This document shows positions 27,321-37,010 of a DNA stretch of 64,000 nucleotides, one piece after another. The stretch lies in NCBI RefSeq assembly GCF_020687505.1, contig NZ_JAJEQT010000001.1. One strand, 5' to 3'. The position numbers and the translations under genes were made by a program. The DNA comes from Coprococcus_C hominis (GTDB lineage Bacteria; Bacillota; Clostridia; Lachnospirales; Lachnospiraceae). The notes under the pieces were generated by a model, which did not search any database, was not told the origin of the DNA, and saw nothing but the letters and a program-made list of their open reading frames with translations. Each line of letters opens with the position of its first letter. Positions within the stretch are counted from its first letter, which is position 1.

Positions 27321-28277
27321 ATGACAAATACAGAAAAAAAGAACAATTTAATTATACTGACCGGTCCAACCGCAGTCGGAAAGACAGCGCTTTCCTTAAA
27401 GCTTGCAAACGATGTAGGCGGAGAGATCGTATCCGCCGATTCCATTCAGGTGTACAAACATTTTGATATCGGTTCAGCGAAGATCCTGCCAGAAGAAATG
27501 CAGGGCATCCCGCATCATCTGATTGATATCTTAGAACCAAAGGACAGTTTTAATGTTATGGAATTCAAGAAATATGCAGAAGAAGCGATGGCTGGTATCT
27601 ATGAGCGCGGACATATCCCGATCATCACTGGAGGAACGGGATTTTATATTCAAGCTCTTTTATATGATATTTCCTTTGATGAAGAAACCGAGGATGGCTA
27701 CCGAAAAGAGTTGGAAGCCCTTGGAGACGAAAAGGGAAACGATTATCTGCACACGATGCTTGTAGAATGTGATCCGGAATCTGCCGCAGCAATCCATGCC
27801 AATAACCGGCAACGTGTGATTCGTGCATTGGAATATTTCCATCAGACCGGAAAGAAATTTTCGACACATAACGAAACAGAGCGTGAGAAGACGTCTCCAT
27901 TTAACTTTGCATATTTTGTGCTGACAAGAAACCGTGCAGCCTTGTATGAGACAATCGAGCAGCGCATTGACGAAATGCTTGCCTCCGGGCTTGTGGAAGA
28001 AGTTCGTTCTTTAGTCGACACCTACCATTTAACCACAGAGGATACAAGCATGCAGGGGATTGGATATAAAGAAATCCTTGGATATCTGAACGGCGAATAC
28101 GATCTTCCAGAAGCCATCCGGATATTAAAACGCGACACCAGACACTTTGCAAAGCGTCAGCTTACCTGGTTTCGGCGGGAACGGGACGTAATCTGGCTCG
28201 ACAAGGATATCTTAAACGCAGACCAGAAGCTGGAAGATGCAATCATGACGCATCTTGCAGAGAAAAATATACGATAA
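27321..28277 (+). CDS. miaA: tRNA dimethylallyltransferase MiaA
   Basis: A protein of 318 residues with the P loop LTGPTAVGKTALS, the DSIQVYKHFDIGSAK substrate loop, GGTGFYIQALLYD and the C-terminal ARG-like RDTRHFAKRQLTWFRRE. It transfers a dimethylallyl group to A37 of tRNAs that read U-starting codons. MiaB, in the same operon, then modifies the product. The repair genes mutS and mutL lie between the two. Confidence 0.96.
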   Translation: MTNTEKKNNLIILTGPTAVGKTALSLKLANDVGGEIVSADSIQVYKHFDIGSAKILPEEMQGIPHHLIDILEPKDSFNVMEFKKYAEEAMAGIYERGHIPIITGGTGFYIQALLYDISFDEETEDGYRKELEALGDEKGNDYLHTMLVECDPESAAAIHANNRQRVIRALEYFHQTGKKFSTHNETEREKTSPFNFAYFVLTRNRAALYETIEQRIDEMLASGLVEEVRSLVDTYHLTTEDTSMQGIGYKEILGYLNGEYDLPEAIRILKRDTRHFAKRQLTWFRRERDVIWLDKDILNADQKLEDAIMTHLAEKNIR

Positions 28278-28307
28278 TTTTGCAATGATCAATTACAGGA
28301 GAATATT

Positions 28308-29600
28308 ATGAGTGCAACCGATGAAATTAAAAACTATTATTTAAGTCTTGGCATCAAGGAATCGGTCTACGATTTCTGCGAAGCAACCGAACAGGCATTG
28401 CTTCCAAGATTTCAGGAGATCGACCGCATTGCAGAACAAAACCAGATTAAGGTAATCTCTGCTATGCAGAAAGCTGGATTTTCAGAGTCCCATTTGAATG
28501 GTACGACCGGATACGGCTACAACGACCGCGGAAGAGAAGCAGTCGAAGAGATTTACGCCCATGTATTTCACACCGAGGACGCATTGGTACGTCAGCAGAT
28601 TACCTGTGGTACCCATGCACTATCCATTGCCCTGTCCGCGAATTTGCGTCCGGGCGATGAAATCTTGTCCCCGGTCGGAAAAGTGTATGATACTTTAGAG
28701 GGAGTTATCGGCATCAGGGAGTCCAAGGGATCTCTTGCCGAATTCGGCATTACATTCCGCAAAGTTGATTTATTGCCAGATGGCAGTTTTGACTATGATA
28801 ACATTAAGAAAAACATCAACGAGAAGACAAAGCTGATCGAGATTCAGCGTTCCAAGGGATACGATGTACGTCCAACCCTTTCAGTCGAACAGATTGGTGA
28901 ACTGATTGCATTTGTGAAATCCATCAAGCCAGACGTGATCTGTATGGTTGATAACTGCTACGGCGAATTCGTTGAGACAATTGAGCCATCCGATGTCGGT
29001 GCAGATATGGTTGTCGGTTCCCTGATTAAGAATCCGGGTGGCGGACTTGCTCCAATCGGCGGATATATCTGCGGTAAGAAAGAATATATTGAAAACTGCG
29101 CGTACCGTCTTACAACACCAGGACTTGGAAAGGAAGTCGGTGCATCTTTGAACGCAACCCGTCCAATCGCACAGGGACTGTTTTTAGCACCAACTGTAAC
29201 TGCAGCTGCATTAAAAGGCGCCATCTTTGCCGCTAATGTCTATGAACGCCTGCATTTTAAATCTGTTCCGAATGCCACAGAACCTCGTTATGATATCATT
29301 CAGGCAGTAGAATTTGGAAAACCGGAATATATCCAGGCATTCTGTGAAGGAATTCAGGCGGCTGCACCGGTTGACAGCTTTGTAACTCCAATCCCATGGG
29401 ATATGCCAGGTTACGACAGTCAGGTCATTATGGCTGCCGGTGCATTTGTATCCGGTGCATCCATTGAACTTTCTGCCGATGCTCCAATGAAAGAGCCATA
29501 TGCCGTATATTTTCAGGGTGGACTGACCTATCCCCATGCAAAGTTTGGTATCATGATGTCCCTTGAAAAAATGGTAGAAAAAGGACTTGTAGTATGTTAG
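28308..29600 (+). CDS. PLP-dependent methionine gamma-lyase family protein (YnbB/aluminium-resistance type)
   Basis: A fold-type I PLP protein of 430 residues. Visible are the cofactor region TCGTHALSIAL, the Asp in MVDNCYGEF, and the Schiff-base Lys in VGSLIKNPGGG. This belongs to the group called YnbB or aluminium resistance protein, which is related to Cys/Met metabolism enzymes. In bacilli ynbB also lies next to hflX and miaA, so the context supports the assignment. The true reaction is not known; lyase activity on a sulfur amino acid is only inferred. An AGGAGA site precedes the ATG. Confidence 0.85.
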   Translation: MSATDEIKNYYLSLGIKESVYDFCEATEQALLPRFQEIDRIAEQNQIKVISAMQKAGFSESHLNGTTGYGYNDRGREAVEEIYAHVFHTEDALVRQQITCGTHALSIALSANLRPGDEILSPVGKVYDTLEGVIGIRESKGSLAEFGITFRKVDLLPDGSFDYDNIKKNINEKTKLIEIQRSKGYDVRPTLSVEQIGELIAFVKSIKPDVICMVDNCYGEFVETIEPSDVGADMVVGSLIKNPGGGLAPIGGYICGKKEYIENCAYRLTTPGLGKEVGASLNATRPIAQGLFLAPTVTAAALKGAIFAANVYERLHFKSVPNATEPRYDIIQAVEFGKPEYIQAFCEGIQAAAPVDSFVTPIPWDMPGYDSQVIMAAGAFVSGASIELSADAPMKEPYAVYFQGGLTYPHAKFGIMMSLEKMVEKGLVVC

Positions 29601-29647
29601 ACTAGGCGATGATAAGCCTCGCACCCGGAGAGGTGGAAGGAGTGCTT

Positions 29648-30337
29648 ATGCATATATTAGTCAAAGATTTAGCTGTCTGCGAACGCCCTTACGAAAAGGC
29701 AGAGCGGTATGGTGTTTCCGCACTTTCGGATGCGGAACTGTTATCCCTGATCATGCGAACCGGCACCAAAGAGGCCAGCGTGCTGGATCTGGCAAATCAG
29801 GTATTAAATGCACACGATACGCAAAAAGGATTACTTGGATTGCAGTTTTTGCTGCCACAGGAGCTGACGAAAATCCCTGGTATCGGGAAGGTCAAAGCCA
29901 TCCAGCTACTTGCACTGGCAGAGATATCCAAACGGATGAATCTCGAACAATTGCAAAAAAAACTGGAATTTCATACTCCTGACACAATTGGAGCGTATTA
30001 TAGGGAGAAGTGCAGATTTTTATCCGTTGAAAAAACTTTTTTATTGTTACTTACAAATGCGCATACTTTAATCAAGGAAGTGGAGTTATCCTCTGGCACG
30101 GTCAATCAGACTTACCTGTCACCACGCGAGATATTTATTCACGCGCTGCGCTATGAGGCAGTGCATATCGTGCTGGTACATAACCACCCATCCGGTCGCG
30201 TTACACCAAGTGAGGCAGACATCCAATCGACGCTTCGCATCCGCGATGCAGGGCAGTTGCTTGGAATTCAGGTATCTGACCATATCATCGTCGCTGGAGA
30301 TCATTATTTAAGTATGCTGGAAAGAGGCATTTTATGA
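29648..30337 (+). CDS. radC: RadC family JAMM-domain protein
   Basis: A protein of 229 residues. A helix-hairpin-helix part (LTKIPGIGKVKAIQLLAL) is followed by an MPN/JAMM domain with the metal motif HNHPSGRVTPSEAD (HxHx7SxxD type). The family was named for DNA repair, but the biochemical function is not settled. An earlier in-frame start exists at 29609; the ATG at 29648 has GGAAGGAG 5 nt upstream and gives a normal N terminus. The stop overlaps the mreC start by 4 nt. Confidence 0.93.
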   Translation: MHILVKDLAVCERPYEKAERYGVSALSDAELLSLIMRTGTKEASVLDLANQVLNAHDTQKGLLGLQFLLPQELTKIPGIGKVKAIQLLALAEISKRMNLEQLQKKLEFHTPDTIGAYYREKCRFLSVEKTFLLLLTNAHTLIKEVELSSGTVNQTYLSPREIFIHALRYEAVHIVLVHNHPSGRVTPSEADIQSTLRIRDAGQLLGIQVSDHIIVAGDHYLSMLERGIL

Positions 30338-31188
30338 GATTTGATCGAAGAAAAGATATCCATCCAAAATATCTGTTACTTACATTTACGATTATCGGCA
30401 TCGTGCTGATCGTATTGTCATATGCAGCTGCACCAAAGGTCGCAGGCATCAGGCGCTTTACAAGCAAGCTGATCACGCCAATTCAGAAAGGAATCAATGA
30501 GATCGGTCTGTGGACGGATTCAAAAATGAAGAATCTGAACGAAATCAAAACACTGACCGACGAAAACGAAGCTCTGCAAGCAGAGCTTGCATCCTGTAAG
30601 CAGGAGATCACAAACTATCAGAATAAAATGCTGGAACTGCAGGAATTGCGGGATCTGTATAATCTGGATGAATCCTATCCGGATTATGAGATGACGGCTG
30701 CCCATGTATTTGCAAAAGATTCCACTTCGTGGTTTTCTACATTCTATATTGACAAGGGAACCAAACAGGGACTTTTTAAGGGTGCTAATGTCTTGTGTGG
30801 CGATGGCGTCGCAGGCATCATCACGGAATGCTTTGATGATTACGCCAAAGTGCGTGCAGTCATCGATGACAATTCCAATATCAGTGCGAAGGTCATGCCT
30901 GCAAATGCACTCTGTACTGTCGAGGGAGATCTGAACCTCTATGATAGCGGTTATCTGCTTGTTGAAAATATTGATAAGGACGCCAATGTATCAATCGGAG
31001 ATAAGGTTGTAACCTCGCCGATTTCAGACCTGTATCATTCCGGTCTGATCATCGGCTATGTGGCAAAGACCTCTTATGACACAAACAACCTGACAATGAC
31101 TGCCTATATTACACCCGCAGTTGATTTTTCAAACATCACAGATGTGCTTGTCATTACGGCAGAAAAAAAGACCGTCTCCCACGAGTAA
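30334..31188 (+). CDS. mreC: Rod-shape determining protein MreC
   Basis: A protein of 284 residues with one membrane segment (about 14-32), a coiled coil at about 65-105 (ENEALQAELASCKQEI) and the extracellular beta domains of MreC. MreC links the elongation machinery (RodA, PBP2) outside with the cytoskeleton inside. It overlaps radC by 4 nt. The usual mreB gene between radC and mreC is missing here, so MreB would have to be encoded elsewhere. Confidence 0.93.
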   Translation: MRFDRRKDIHPKYLLLTFTIIGIVLIVLSYAAAPKVAGIRRFTSKLITPIQKGINEIGLWTDSKMKNLNEIKTLTDENEALQAELASCKQEITNYQNKMLELQELRDLYNLDESYPDYEMTAAHVFAKDSTSWFSTFYIDKGTKQGLFKGANVLCGDGVAGIITECFDDYAKVRAVIDDNSNISAKVMPANALCTVEGDLNLYDSGYLLVENIDKDANVSIGDKVVTSPISDLYHSGLIIGYVAKTSYDTNNLTMTAYITPAVDFSNITDVLVITAEKKTVSHE

Positions 31189-31213
31189 GCAAATGTAAGG
31201 GAAGCAGCAAATT

Positions 31214-31720
31214 ATGAAACATAAACTGAAACGAATCATAACTTTGGCAATTCTGATTGTCATAAATTTTGTATTACAATCGACGGTGTTTGGATTTCAC
31301 AGTTTAAGTGTGATCACACCGAATCTTCTTCTGATCCTCACAATGTCCTTTGGACTGATGCGCGGCAGAAAAGAAGGTCTGCTGGTCGGTGCATGCAGCG
31401 GTCTGCTGGTGGATATATTTTTCTCCAGCATCCTTGGACCCTATATGCTTTTATACATGTTTATTGGTTATATTAACGGTTTCTTTCACAAAAACTACAT
31501 GATTGAAGATGTATTACTGCCTTTGATCGTAATTATTGTGGATGATTTTCTGTTTAACACGATTATCTATATTGTCAGTTTCTTATTAAAGAATAAAACG
31601 AATTACGGTGTATACCTTCTGCATGTGATTCTGCCGGAGATTTTATGTACCGCTTTGTTAACGGTGATCATTTACAAGCTCTATGTAAAGATCAACAAAC
31701 GTTTAAAGGAAGATGAGTAA
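31214..31720 (+). CDS. mreD: Rod-shape determining protein MreD
   Basis: A protein of 168 residues made almost entirely of membrane segments, with the conserved MreD patch (FGLMRGRKEGLLVGACSGL and DIFFSSILGPYMLLY). It belongs to the elongasome and always follows mreC. The PBP2 gene starts 3 nt after the stop. Confidence 0.9.
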   Translation: MKHKLKRIITLAILIVINFVLQSTVFGFHSLSVITPNLLLILTMSFGLMRGRKEGLLVGACSGLLVDIFFSSILGPYMLLYMFIGYINGFFHKNYMIEDVLLPLIVIIVDDFLFNTIIYIVSFLLKNKTNYGVYLLHVILPEILCTALLTVIIYKLYVKINKRLKEDE

Positions 31721-31723
31721 TCT

Positions 31724-34564
31724 ATGTTACGTGAGATATTACAATCAATTAAAGAGATTATTGTCGACTATGTAAAAAGCCGTCTGTTTCCGGTTACAGT
31801 TGTCGTCCTTGTACTTTTCTCGATTCTGGTACATCAGCTTTTTGTGTTGCAGATCAAAGAGGGAGAAGAGCATATGGAGAATTTCGTCTACAAGTCAAAG
31901 AAGACTTTAACGATCGATTCCGTGCGTGGAAATATTTACGACTGCAATGGAAACCTGCTCGCCTACAATGAGCTTTCTTACTCGGTTGTTTTCAGTAATG
32001 ACAACGCACAGACAACGATGGCAAAGAACCTGAAGATCAGCGAGAATGAATTGAAAAACCAGATTGTCGACGAGACAATCTCCATATTAGAGAAAAACGG
32101 CGACTCCCTGACATTGGATTTCCCGATCAAGCTCGATGCAAATGGGAACTTCCAGTTTACAGTCAAAGACCAGCAGTTGAAAAATTTCCTGAAGGATGTC
32201 TATGCAAAAACCGATTATGATTCCATGCCTGACGAACAGAAAAATGCAACTGCGGACGATATCATGGAATATCTGAATACCAAAGTATTTGATGTTTCAG
32301 ATTCTTATAGCAAAGAAGCAGATTTAAAGATTGTCGGCGTACGTTACAAGTTGTGGATGAACCGCTATCAGCAGTATGTTCCGGTTACCATCGCTTATGA
32401 CATCAGTGAGACAAGCAATGCAGCGATTACAGAGCATGCAGATGAGCTTCCGGGCATGTCTGTCTCCGTCAAATCCCTGCGCCGCTACAACGACGCCAAA
32501 TATTTCGCCCATGTCATCGGCTATATCGGTGCCATTTCCGATGAGGAAATGAAAGAAAAAAATGCAGAGCTTTCAGATGAGGAGCAGTATACAAACGAAG
32601 AAATGATCGGAAAAACCGGTATTGAGCAGTATTGTGAGTCCTATCTGCGCGGTACAAATGGCCTTGAGACGATGTATGTCGATAACCTTGGTAAAGTTAT
32701 TGACACTGTTGAATCCAAACCCGCAACAGCCGGAAACGATGTCTATCTGACTCTGGATTTAAATCTGCAGAAATACTGTTATGATACGCTGGAAGATGAG
32801 ATTACCTCGATCATTTTATCGTATCTGACACCCGCCTATAACGTAATTGCCAAGGAAAATGCCAGCATCGCGATCTCTGATGTTTATTTTGGATTGTTTA
32901 ATAACAACATCCTGTCACAGGATGATATGCGCGCAGAAGATGCAACGGATACTGAAAAAGCAACGATTCAGGCAATCGATGCCCAGAGACAGGCAACCCT
33001 TGACAATCTGTATACTATTTTGACATCTACCTTCACGCCGCTTTCTGAGCTGGATGAAAACTATCAGCATTACATGGAATATATCTGTGAGGTTTTGAGC
33101 GACAACAATATTTTCCATACCTCCATGATTGACAAAGACGATCAGGAGTTTATCGATTATACAAACAATGTAACGTCTCTGGAACATTATCTGAAATATG
33201 CAATCAGCCAGGAGGCGATCGACCTGTCTGCTTTGAAGGTTGAAAGCGATTATTATGATAATGACGAGATTTATAACGCATTATGCGATTATATTATTGA
33301 ATATTTAAGTACAGACAGTGAATTCGACAAACTCGTGATCAAAGTTATGCTACAATCCGGAATGATAACCGGAGATGCAGTTGTACAGCTTCTGTATGAT
33401 CAGGGAATTTTGAACGTCGACGGTGACACCGAGTATCAGGAATACCTCGCTGGAAATTACGGTGCCTATGACTTTATGCGTAAAAAGATCCAGAATCAGG
33501 AGATTACGCCTGCCATGCTGGCACTGGATATCTGTTCCGGTTCAGCGATTGTGACTGACGTCAACACTGGAGATGTCAAAGCATATGTCAGCTATCCAAG
33601 CTACGATAACAACTATCTGACCAACGAAGTAGATACCGCTTATTATAATCAGCTGTTAGCCGATAAGACAACGCCTCTATACAACCGTGCCAGCCAGCAG
33701 CGTACCGCGCCAGGTTCCACCTACAAACCGCTTGTTGCGATTGCAGGACTCACGGAGGGAGTAATTGACACCGGATCGATTTACTTCTGTAACGGACTTT
33801 TTGAAAAGATCACACCGTCTCCAAAATGTTGGGGCAACAGTGCACACGGAGGATTGAATGTCGTGGGTGGTATTCAGCATTCCTGCAACCTGTTCTTTTA
33901 CAACCTCGGATATGATCTGGCGATTAAAGATGGCTCCTATAACGATGCCTACGGTGTTGAACGGATTCAGAAATACGCAGAGCTGTTCGGCCTTGGAGAC
34001 AAATCTGGTCTGGAGCTTCCGGAAATCGAGCCGCATATCTCTGATAACGACTCCGTTCGAAGCGCCATTGGACAGGCAAAAAACATCTATGCACCCGTCC
34101 AGTTATCCCGCTATGTGACAACCATTGCCAACAGCGGAACCTGTTATAACCTCACATTGATCGATAAAGTAACCGACTACGAGGGAAATGTCATTTTGGA
34201 CAATCATGCAGAAGTGAAAAATCAGGTGCAGCTTGCCAGCTCCACGTGGGACGCCGTCCATCAGGGTATGCGAAACGTGGTTGCGTATTCGGCTGGTTCC
34301 GACGAATTGATCAACCGGATCAATGTTCATGTCGCCGGAAAAACCGGAACCGCGCAGGAGAGTGAAGACAAGCCGGATCACGCGTTATTTGTATCCTACG
34401 CACCATATGAAAGTCCGGAAGTATCCGTAACCTGTGTTATCCAAAATGGTTATTCCTCCGCCAATGCCAGAGAATTGGCTGGATTCATCTATGCATACAT
34501 GTATGATCCAGATAAATTAGTTGGTGCCGAAATGAGCGGCAACGCAACGCCGTCCCAAGATTAG
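31724..34564 (+). CDS. Penicillin-binding protein 2 (class B transpeptidase, elongation type)
   Basis: A protein of 946 residues, much longer than the usual 600-700. After one membrane segment (about 23-42) come the pedestal motif RGNIYDCNGNLLAYN and the transpeptidase domain. The active Ser is in PGSTYKPL at about residue 664, SCN is in HSCNLFF, and KTG is in AGKTGTAQ at about 871. An acidic region of about 250 residues between 355 and 610 accounts for the extra length. As PBP2 it would cross-link peptidoglycan made by RodA, encoded three genes downstream. Position after mreCD supports the elongation role. Confidence 0.93.
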   Translation: MLREILQSIKEIIVDYVKSRLFPVTVVVLVLFSILVHQLFVLQIKEGEEHMENFVYKSKKTLTIDSVRGNIYDCNGNLLAYNELSYSVVFSNDNAQTTMAKNLKISENELKNQIVDETISILEKNGDSLTLDFPIKLDANGNFQFTVKDQQLKNFLKDVYAKTDYDSMPDEQKNATADDIMEYLNTKVFDVSDSYSKEADLKIVGVRYKLWMNRYQQYVPVTIAYDISETSNAAITEHADELPGMSVSVKSLRRYNDAKYFAHVIGYIGAISDEEMKEKNAELSDEEQYTNEEMIGKTGIEQYCESYLRGTNGLETMYVDNLGKVIDTVESKPATAGNDVYLTLDLNLQKYCYDTLEDEITSIILSYLTPAYNVIAKENASIAISDVYFGLFNNNILSQDDMRAEDATDTEKATIQAIDAQRQATLDNLYTILTSTFTPLSELDENYQHYMEYICEVLSDNNIFHTSMIDKDDQEFIDYTNNVTSLEHYLKYAISQEAIDLSALKVESDYYDNDEIYNALCDYIIEYLSTDSEFDKLVIKVMLQSGMITGDAVVQLLYDQGILNVDGDTEYQEYLAGNYGAYDFMRKKIQNQEITPAMLALDICSGSAIVTDVNTGDVKAYVSYPSYDNNYLTNEVDTAYYNQLLADKTTPLYNRASQQRTAPGSTYKPLVAIAGLTEGVIDTGSIYFCNGLFEKITPSPKCWGNSAHGGLNVVGGIQHSCNLFFYNLGYDLAIKDGSYNDAYGVERIQKYAELFGLGDKSGLELPEIEPHISDNDSVRSAIGQAKNIYAPVQLSRYVTTIANSGTCYNLTLIDKVTDYEGNVILDNHAEVKNQVQLASSTWDAVHQGMRNVVAYSAGSDELINRINVHVAGKTGTAQESEDKPDHALFVSYAPYESPEVSVTCVIQNGYSSANARELAGFIYAYMYDPDKLVGAEMSGNATPSQD

Positions 34565-34581
34565 TCAAAGAGAGGTGGAGT

Positions 34582-35064
34582 ATGATTAGTCCCGTTATGA
34601 TGAAAGGTAACAAAGCGGGGATTCGACTGATTATATCGCCGGATGCTACCATAAGTCAGGTGGTTACCTGTCTTTCTGATAAGCTTCAAACAACCGGAAG
34701 ATATTATGCGAACATCAAACCGATTACCGTTACCTTTGAAGGTAAGGATCTGACAGAGGACGAAAAACAGCAAATCATCGATACACTAAACGACAAAGGC
34801 ATTCGCATCGGACGCAGACCGCGTTCCATCGAAAAGCCTAAGAAGAAATCAATTTACTCCGATAAAAACGGTCTATTTTATATAGGCAACTTAAAGAACG
34901 GACAATCCATACAGGCAGCCGCCAGCATCGTGATTGTCGGAGATGTGGAATCAGGTGCCAGCGTTGAATCCGAGGGCAATATCATTATCATCGGAGCACT
35001 CCACGGTGCTGCAACCTCCGGGTGCAAAGGGAAACCTGATACGTTCGTATATAGCCTGAAATAG
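34582..35064 (+). CDS. minC: Septum site-determining protein MinC (short form)
   Basis: A protein of 160 residues. The N-terminal half is the FtsZ-inhibiting domain; the C-terminal half is the beta-helix, with KNGQSIQAAASIVIVGDVESGA taking the place of the MinD-binding RSGQ region. It stops at DTFVYSLK, so the last strands seen in the roughly 220-residue MinC proteins are missing and the N domain is also short. No frameshift is visible: minD starts 15 nt later with its own ribosome site. It prevents division near the poles together with MinD. Confidence 0.88.
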   Translation: MISPVMMKGNKAGIRLIISPDATISQVVTCLSDKLQTTGRYYANIKPITVTFEGKDLTEDEKQQIIDTLNDKGIRIGRRPRSIEKPKKKSIYSDKNGLFYIGNLKNGQSIQAAASIVIVGDVESGASVESEGNIIIIGALHGAATSGCKGKPDTFVYSLK

Positions 35065-35079
35065 ACTGGAGGATTTATC

Positions 35080-35889
35080 ATGAGTGAAGTGATCGTTGTT
35101 ACATCAGGAAAAGGCGGTGTCGGAAAGACTACGACAACCGCAAATATAGGATACGCCCTTGCCAGACATGGATTTGAAGTTCTGCTGATTGATACCGATA
35201 TCGGACTTCGGAATCTGGATGTTGTCATGGGGCTTGAAAACAGAATTGTTTATAATCTGGTCGATGTCGTAGAAGGAAATTGCCGCCATCAACAGGCAAT
35301 CATTCGTGACAAGCAGTGTGATACGCTATCTCTGCTCCCGGCAGCCCAGACGCGCGACAAAAGCGCCGTCTCTCCAGAGCAGATGATCAAACTCATCAAT
35401 CAGCTCAAGCCAGATTATGATTACATAATTATCGATTGTCCGGCAGGCATCGAACAGGGATTTAAAAATGCTATTGCTGCTGCAAAACGTGCGATCGTCG
35501 TGACCACACCAGAGGTTTCTGCTATCCGGGATGCTGACCGCATCATTGGAATCTTAAATGCAAACGAGATACCACGGATTGACCTTGTAGTAAACCGAGT
35601 ACGACAGGATATGGTCAAGCGGGGCGAGATGATGTCTGTAGAAGACGTTGTAGAAATCCTTGGGGTCAACCATATCGGAAGCGTCTACGACGATGAGAAT
35701 ATCGTCATCGCAAGTAACCGTGGAACACCGATTGCAACAAAAAACTGTGTTGCAGGACGTGCCTACGACCACATTGCCATGCGGATCTGCGGGCAGGATC
35801 TCGCAAAAGAAGAAAAAAGGAGCCGCTTGTTCGGCTGGTTAAAGAAGAAGGATAAAGATGTTCACAAGATTCAGTCTCAGAGACTATAA
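35080..35889 (+). CDS. minD: Septum site-determining ATPase MinD
   Basis: A ParA-type ATPase of 269 residues with the deviant Walker A GKGGVGKTTTTAN, DTDIGLRNLD and IIIDCPAGIEQGF. A basic amphipathic tail (RSRLFGWLKKK) is the membrane-targeting helix. MinD recruits MinC to the membrane. No minE is present, in line with Firmicutes that place MinCD through DivIVA, encoded at 41613. The last 32 nt overlap rodA. Confidence 0.96.
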   Translation: MSEVIVVTSGKGGVGKTTTTANIGYALARHGFEVLLIDTDIGLRNLDVVMGLENRIVYNLVDVVEGNCRHQQAIIRDKQCDTLSLLPAAQTRDKSAVSPEQMIKLINQLKPDYDYIIIDCPAGIEQGFKNAIAAAKRAIVVTTPEVSAIRDADRIIGILNANEIPRIDLVVNRVRQDMVKRGEMMSVEDVVEILGVNHIGSVYDDENIVIASNRGTPIATKNCVAGRAYDHIAMRICGQDLAKEEKRSRLFGWLKKKDKDVHKIQSQRL

Positions 35890-36976
35890 TTTCAAATTAC
35901 TGATTACCGTCATCATTGCCATGATCTGTGGCGTTGTCATGATCAACAGTGCAGACAGTTCATTCACGCCCAAACAGACCATCGGTATTGGGCTTGGCGT
36001 TATCATTATGATTTTTGTCTCTCTATTAAATTACGACTTTGTGTGCCGGTTTTACCGTGTGTTTTTCATCATTAACGCGGTTATATTACTTTCCGTTATC
36101 TTTTTTGGTGTGGAAGTCAATTACGCAAAACGATGGATCATGATTGGCGGAAGCGGAGGTATCCAGTTCCAGCCATCCGAATTTTCCAAGATCCTTATGA
36201 TCTTATTTACTGCAACCTTTCTGGATAAACTGAAAGAAGATAATAAAATCAATACACTTAAAGGACTTTGCCTGTTTGTGCTTCTGATTGGATTATCCCT
36301 GGCACTGATCGCAGTAGAACCGGATCTGTCCACGACTCTGTGTCTGGCTATGGTTCTTGTCACAATGTTATATCTGTCTGGATTAAGCTATAAAATCATC
36401 GGAATTGCACTGCTGGTATTTGTTCCACTTGCAGGAAGCTTTCTGTGGTATATTCAGAGACCAAACCAACACTTGCTGCGTGATTATCAGGTGAACCGAA
36501 TCCTGCAGTTTATCTATCCAGGGCAGTACGGCTCCGACTATACACAGCAGAATAACTCCGTTATGGCAATCGGTTCCGGACAGCTTACCGGAAAAGGCTT
36601 AAACACTTCAACCATCGCCACAGTAAAGGATGCAAATTTCATTTCGGAGCAGCAGACAGACTTCATTTTTTCTGTCATCGGCGAAGAACTTGGTTTCGTT
36701 GGAAGTGTAATAATTATTGCAATTCTACTGTTAATAGTGTTACAATGTATCCATGTAGCGAGAAATGCAAAAGATACAAAAGGCATGCTGATTGCAGCCG
36801 GAATGGGCTGTCTGATCGCATACCAGACATTCATCAATGTCGGTGTTGCAACCGGTGTTATACCAAACACCGGACTACCGCTTCCGTTTATCAGCTATGG
36901 GCTCAGTTCCCTGATCAGTATCTCGATTGGAATCGGAGTCGTGCTAAATGTCAGTATGCAAAAAACAAGCTACTAG
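35858..36976 (+). CDS. rodA: RodA/FtsW family peptidoglycan polymerase
   Basis: A protein of 372 residues with about ten membrane segments and the SEDS signatures (AKRWIMIGGSGGIQFQPSEF, VEPDLSTTL, NTGLPLPFISYGLSSL). It polymerises lipid II glycan strands and works with a class B PBP, here most likely the one at 31724. The start ATG lies inside the end of minD and has AGAAGGA upstream, so translation is coupled. The mre/min context points to RodA rather than FtsW. Confidence 0.93.
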   Translation: MFTRFSLRDYNFKLLITVIIAMICGVVMINSADSSFTPKQTIGIGLGVIIMIFVSLLNYDFVCRFYRVFFIINAVILLSVIFFGVEVNYAKRWIMIGGSGGIQFQPSEFSKILMILFTATFLDKLKEDNKINTLKGLCLFVLLIGLSLALIAVEPDLSTTLCLAMVLVTMLYLSGLSYKIIGIALLVFVPLAGSFLWYIQRPNQHLLRDYQVNRILQFIYPGQYGSDYTQQNNSVMAIGSGQLTGKGLNTSTIATVKDANFISEQQTDFIFSVIGEELGFVGSVIIIAILLLIVLQCIHVARNAKDTKGMLIAAGMGCLIAYQTFINVGVATGVIPNTGLPLPFISYGLSSLISISIGIGVVLNVSMQKTSY

Positions 36977-37010
36977 GGAAGACTATAATGTTACTTAAGG
37001 AGAACCGTAC

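Noticed and set aside
34565..37010. minE next to minD.
   Set aside because: The frame after minD encodes a ten-segment RodA-like protein; no MinE-like frame exists.
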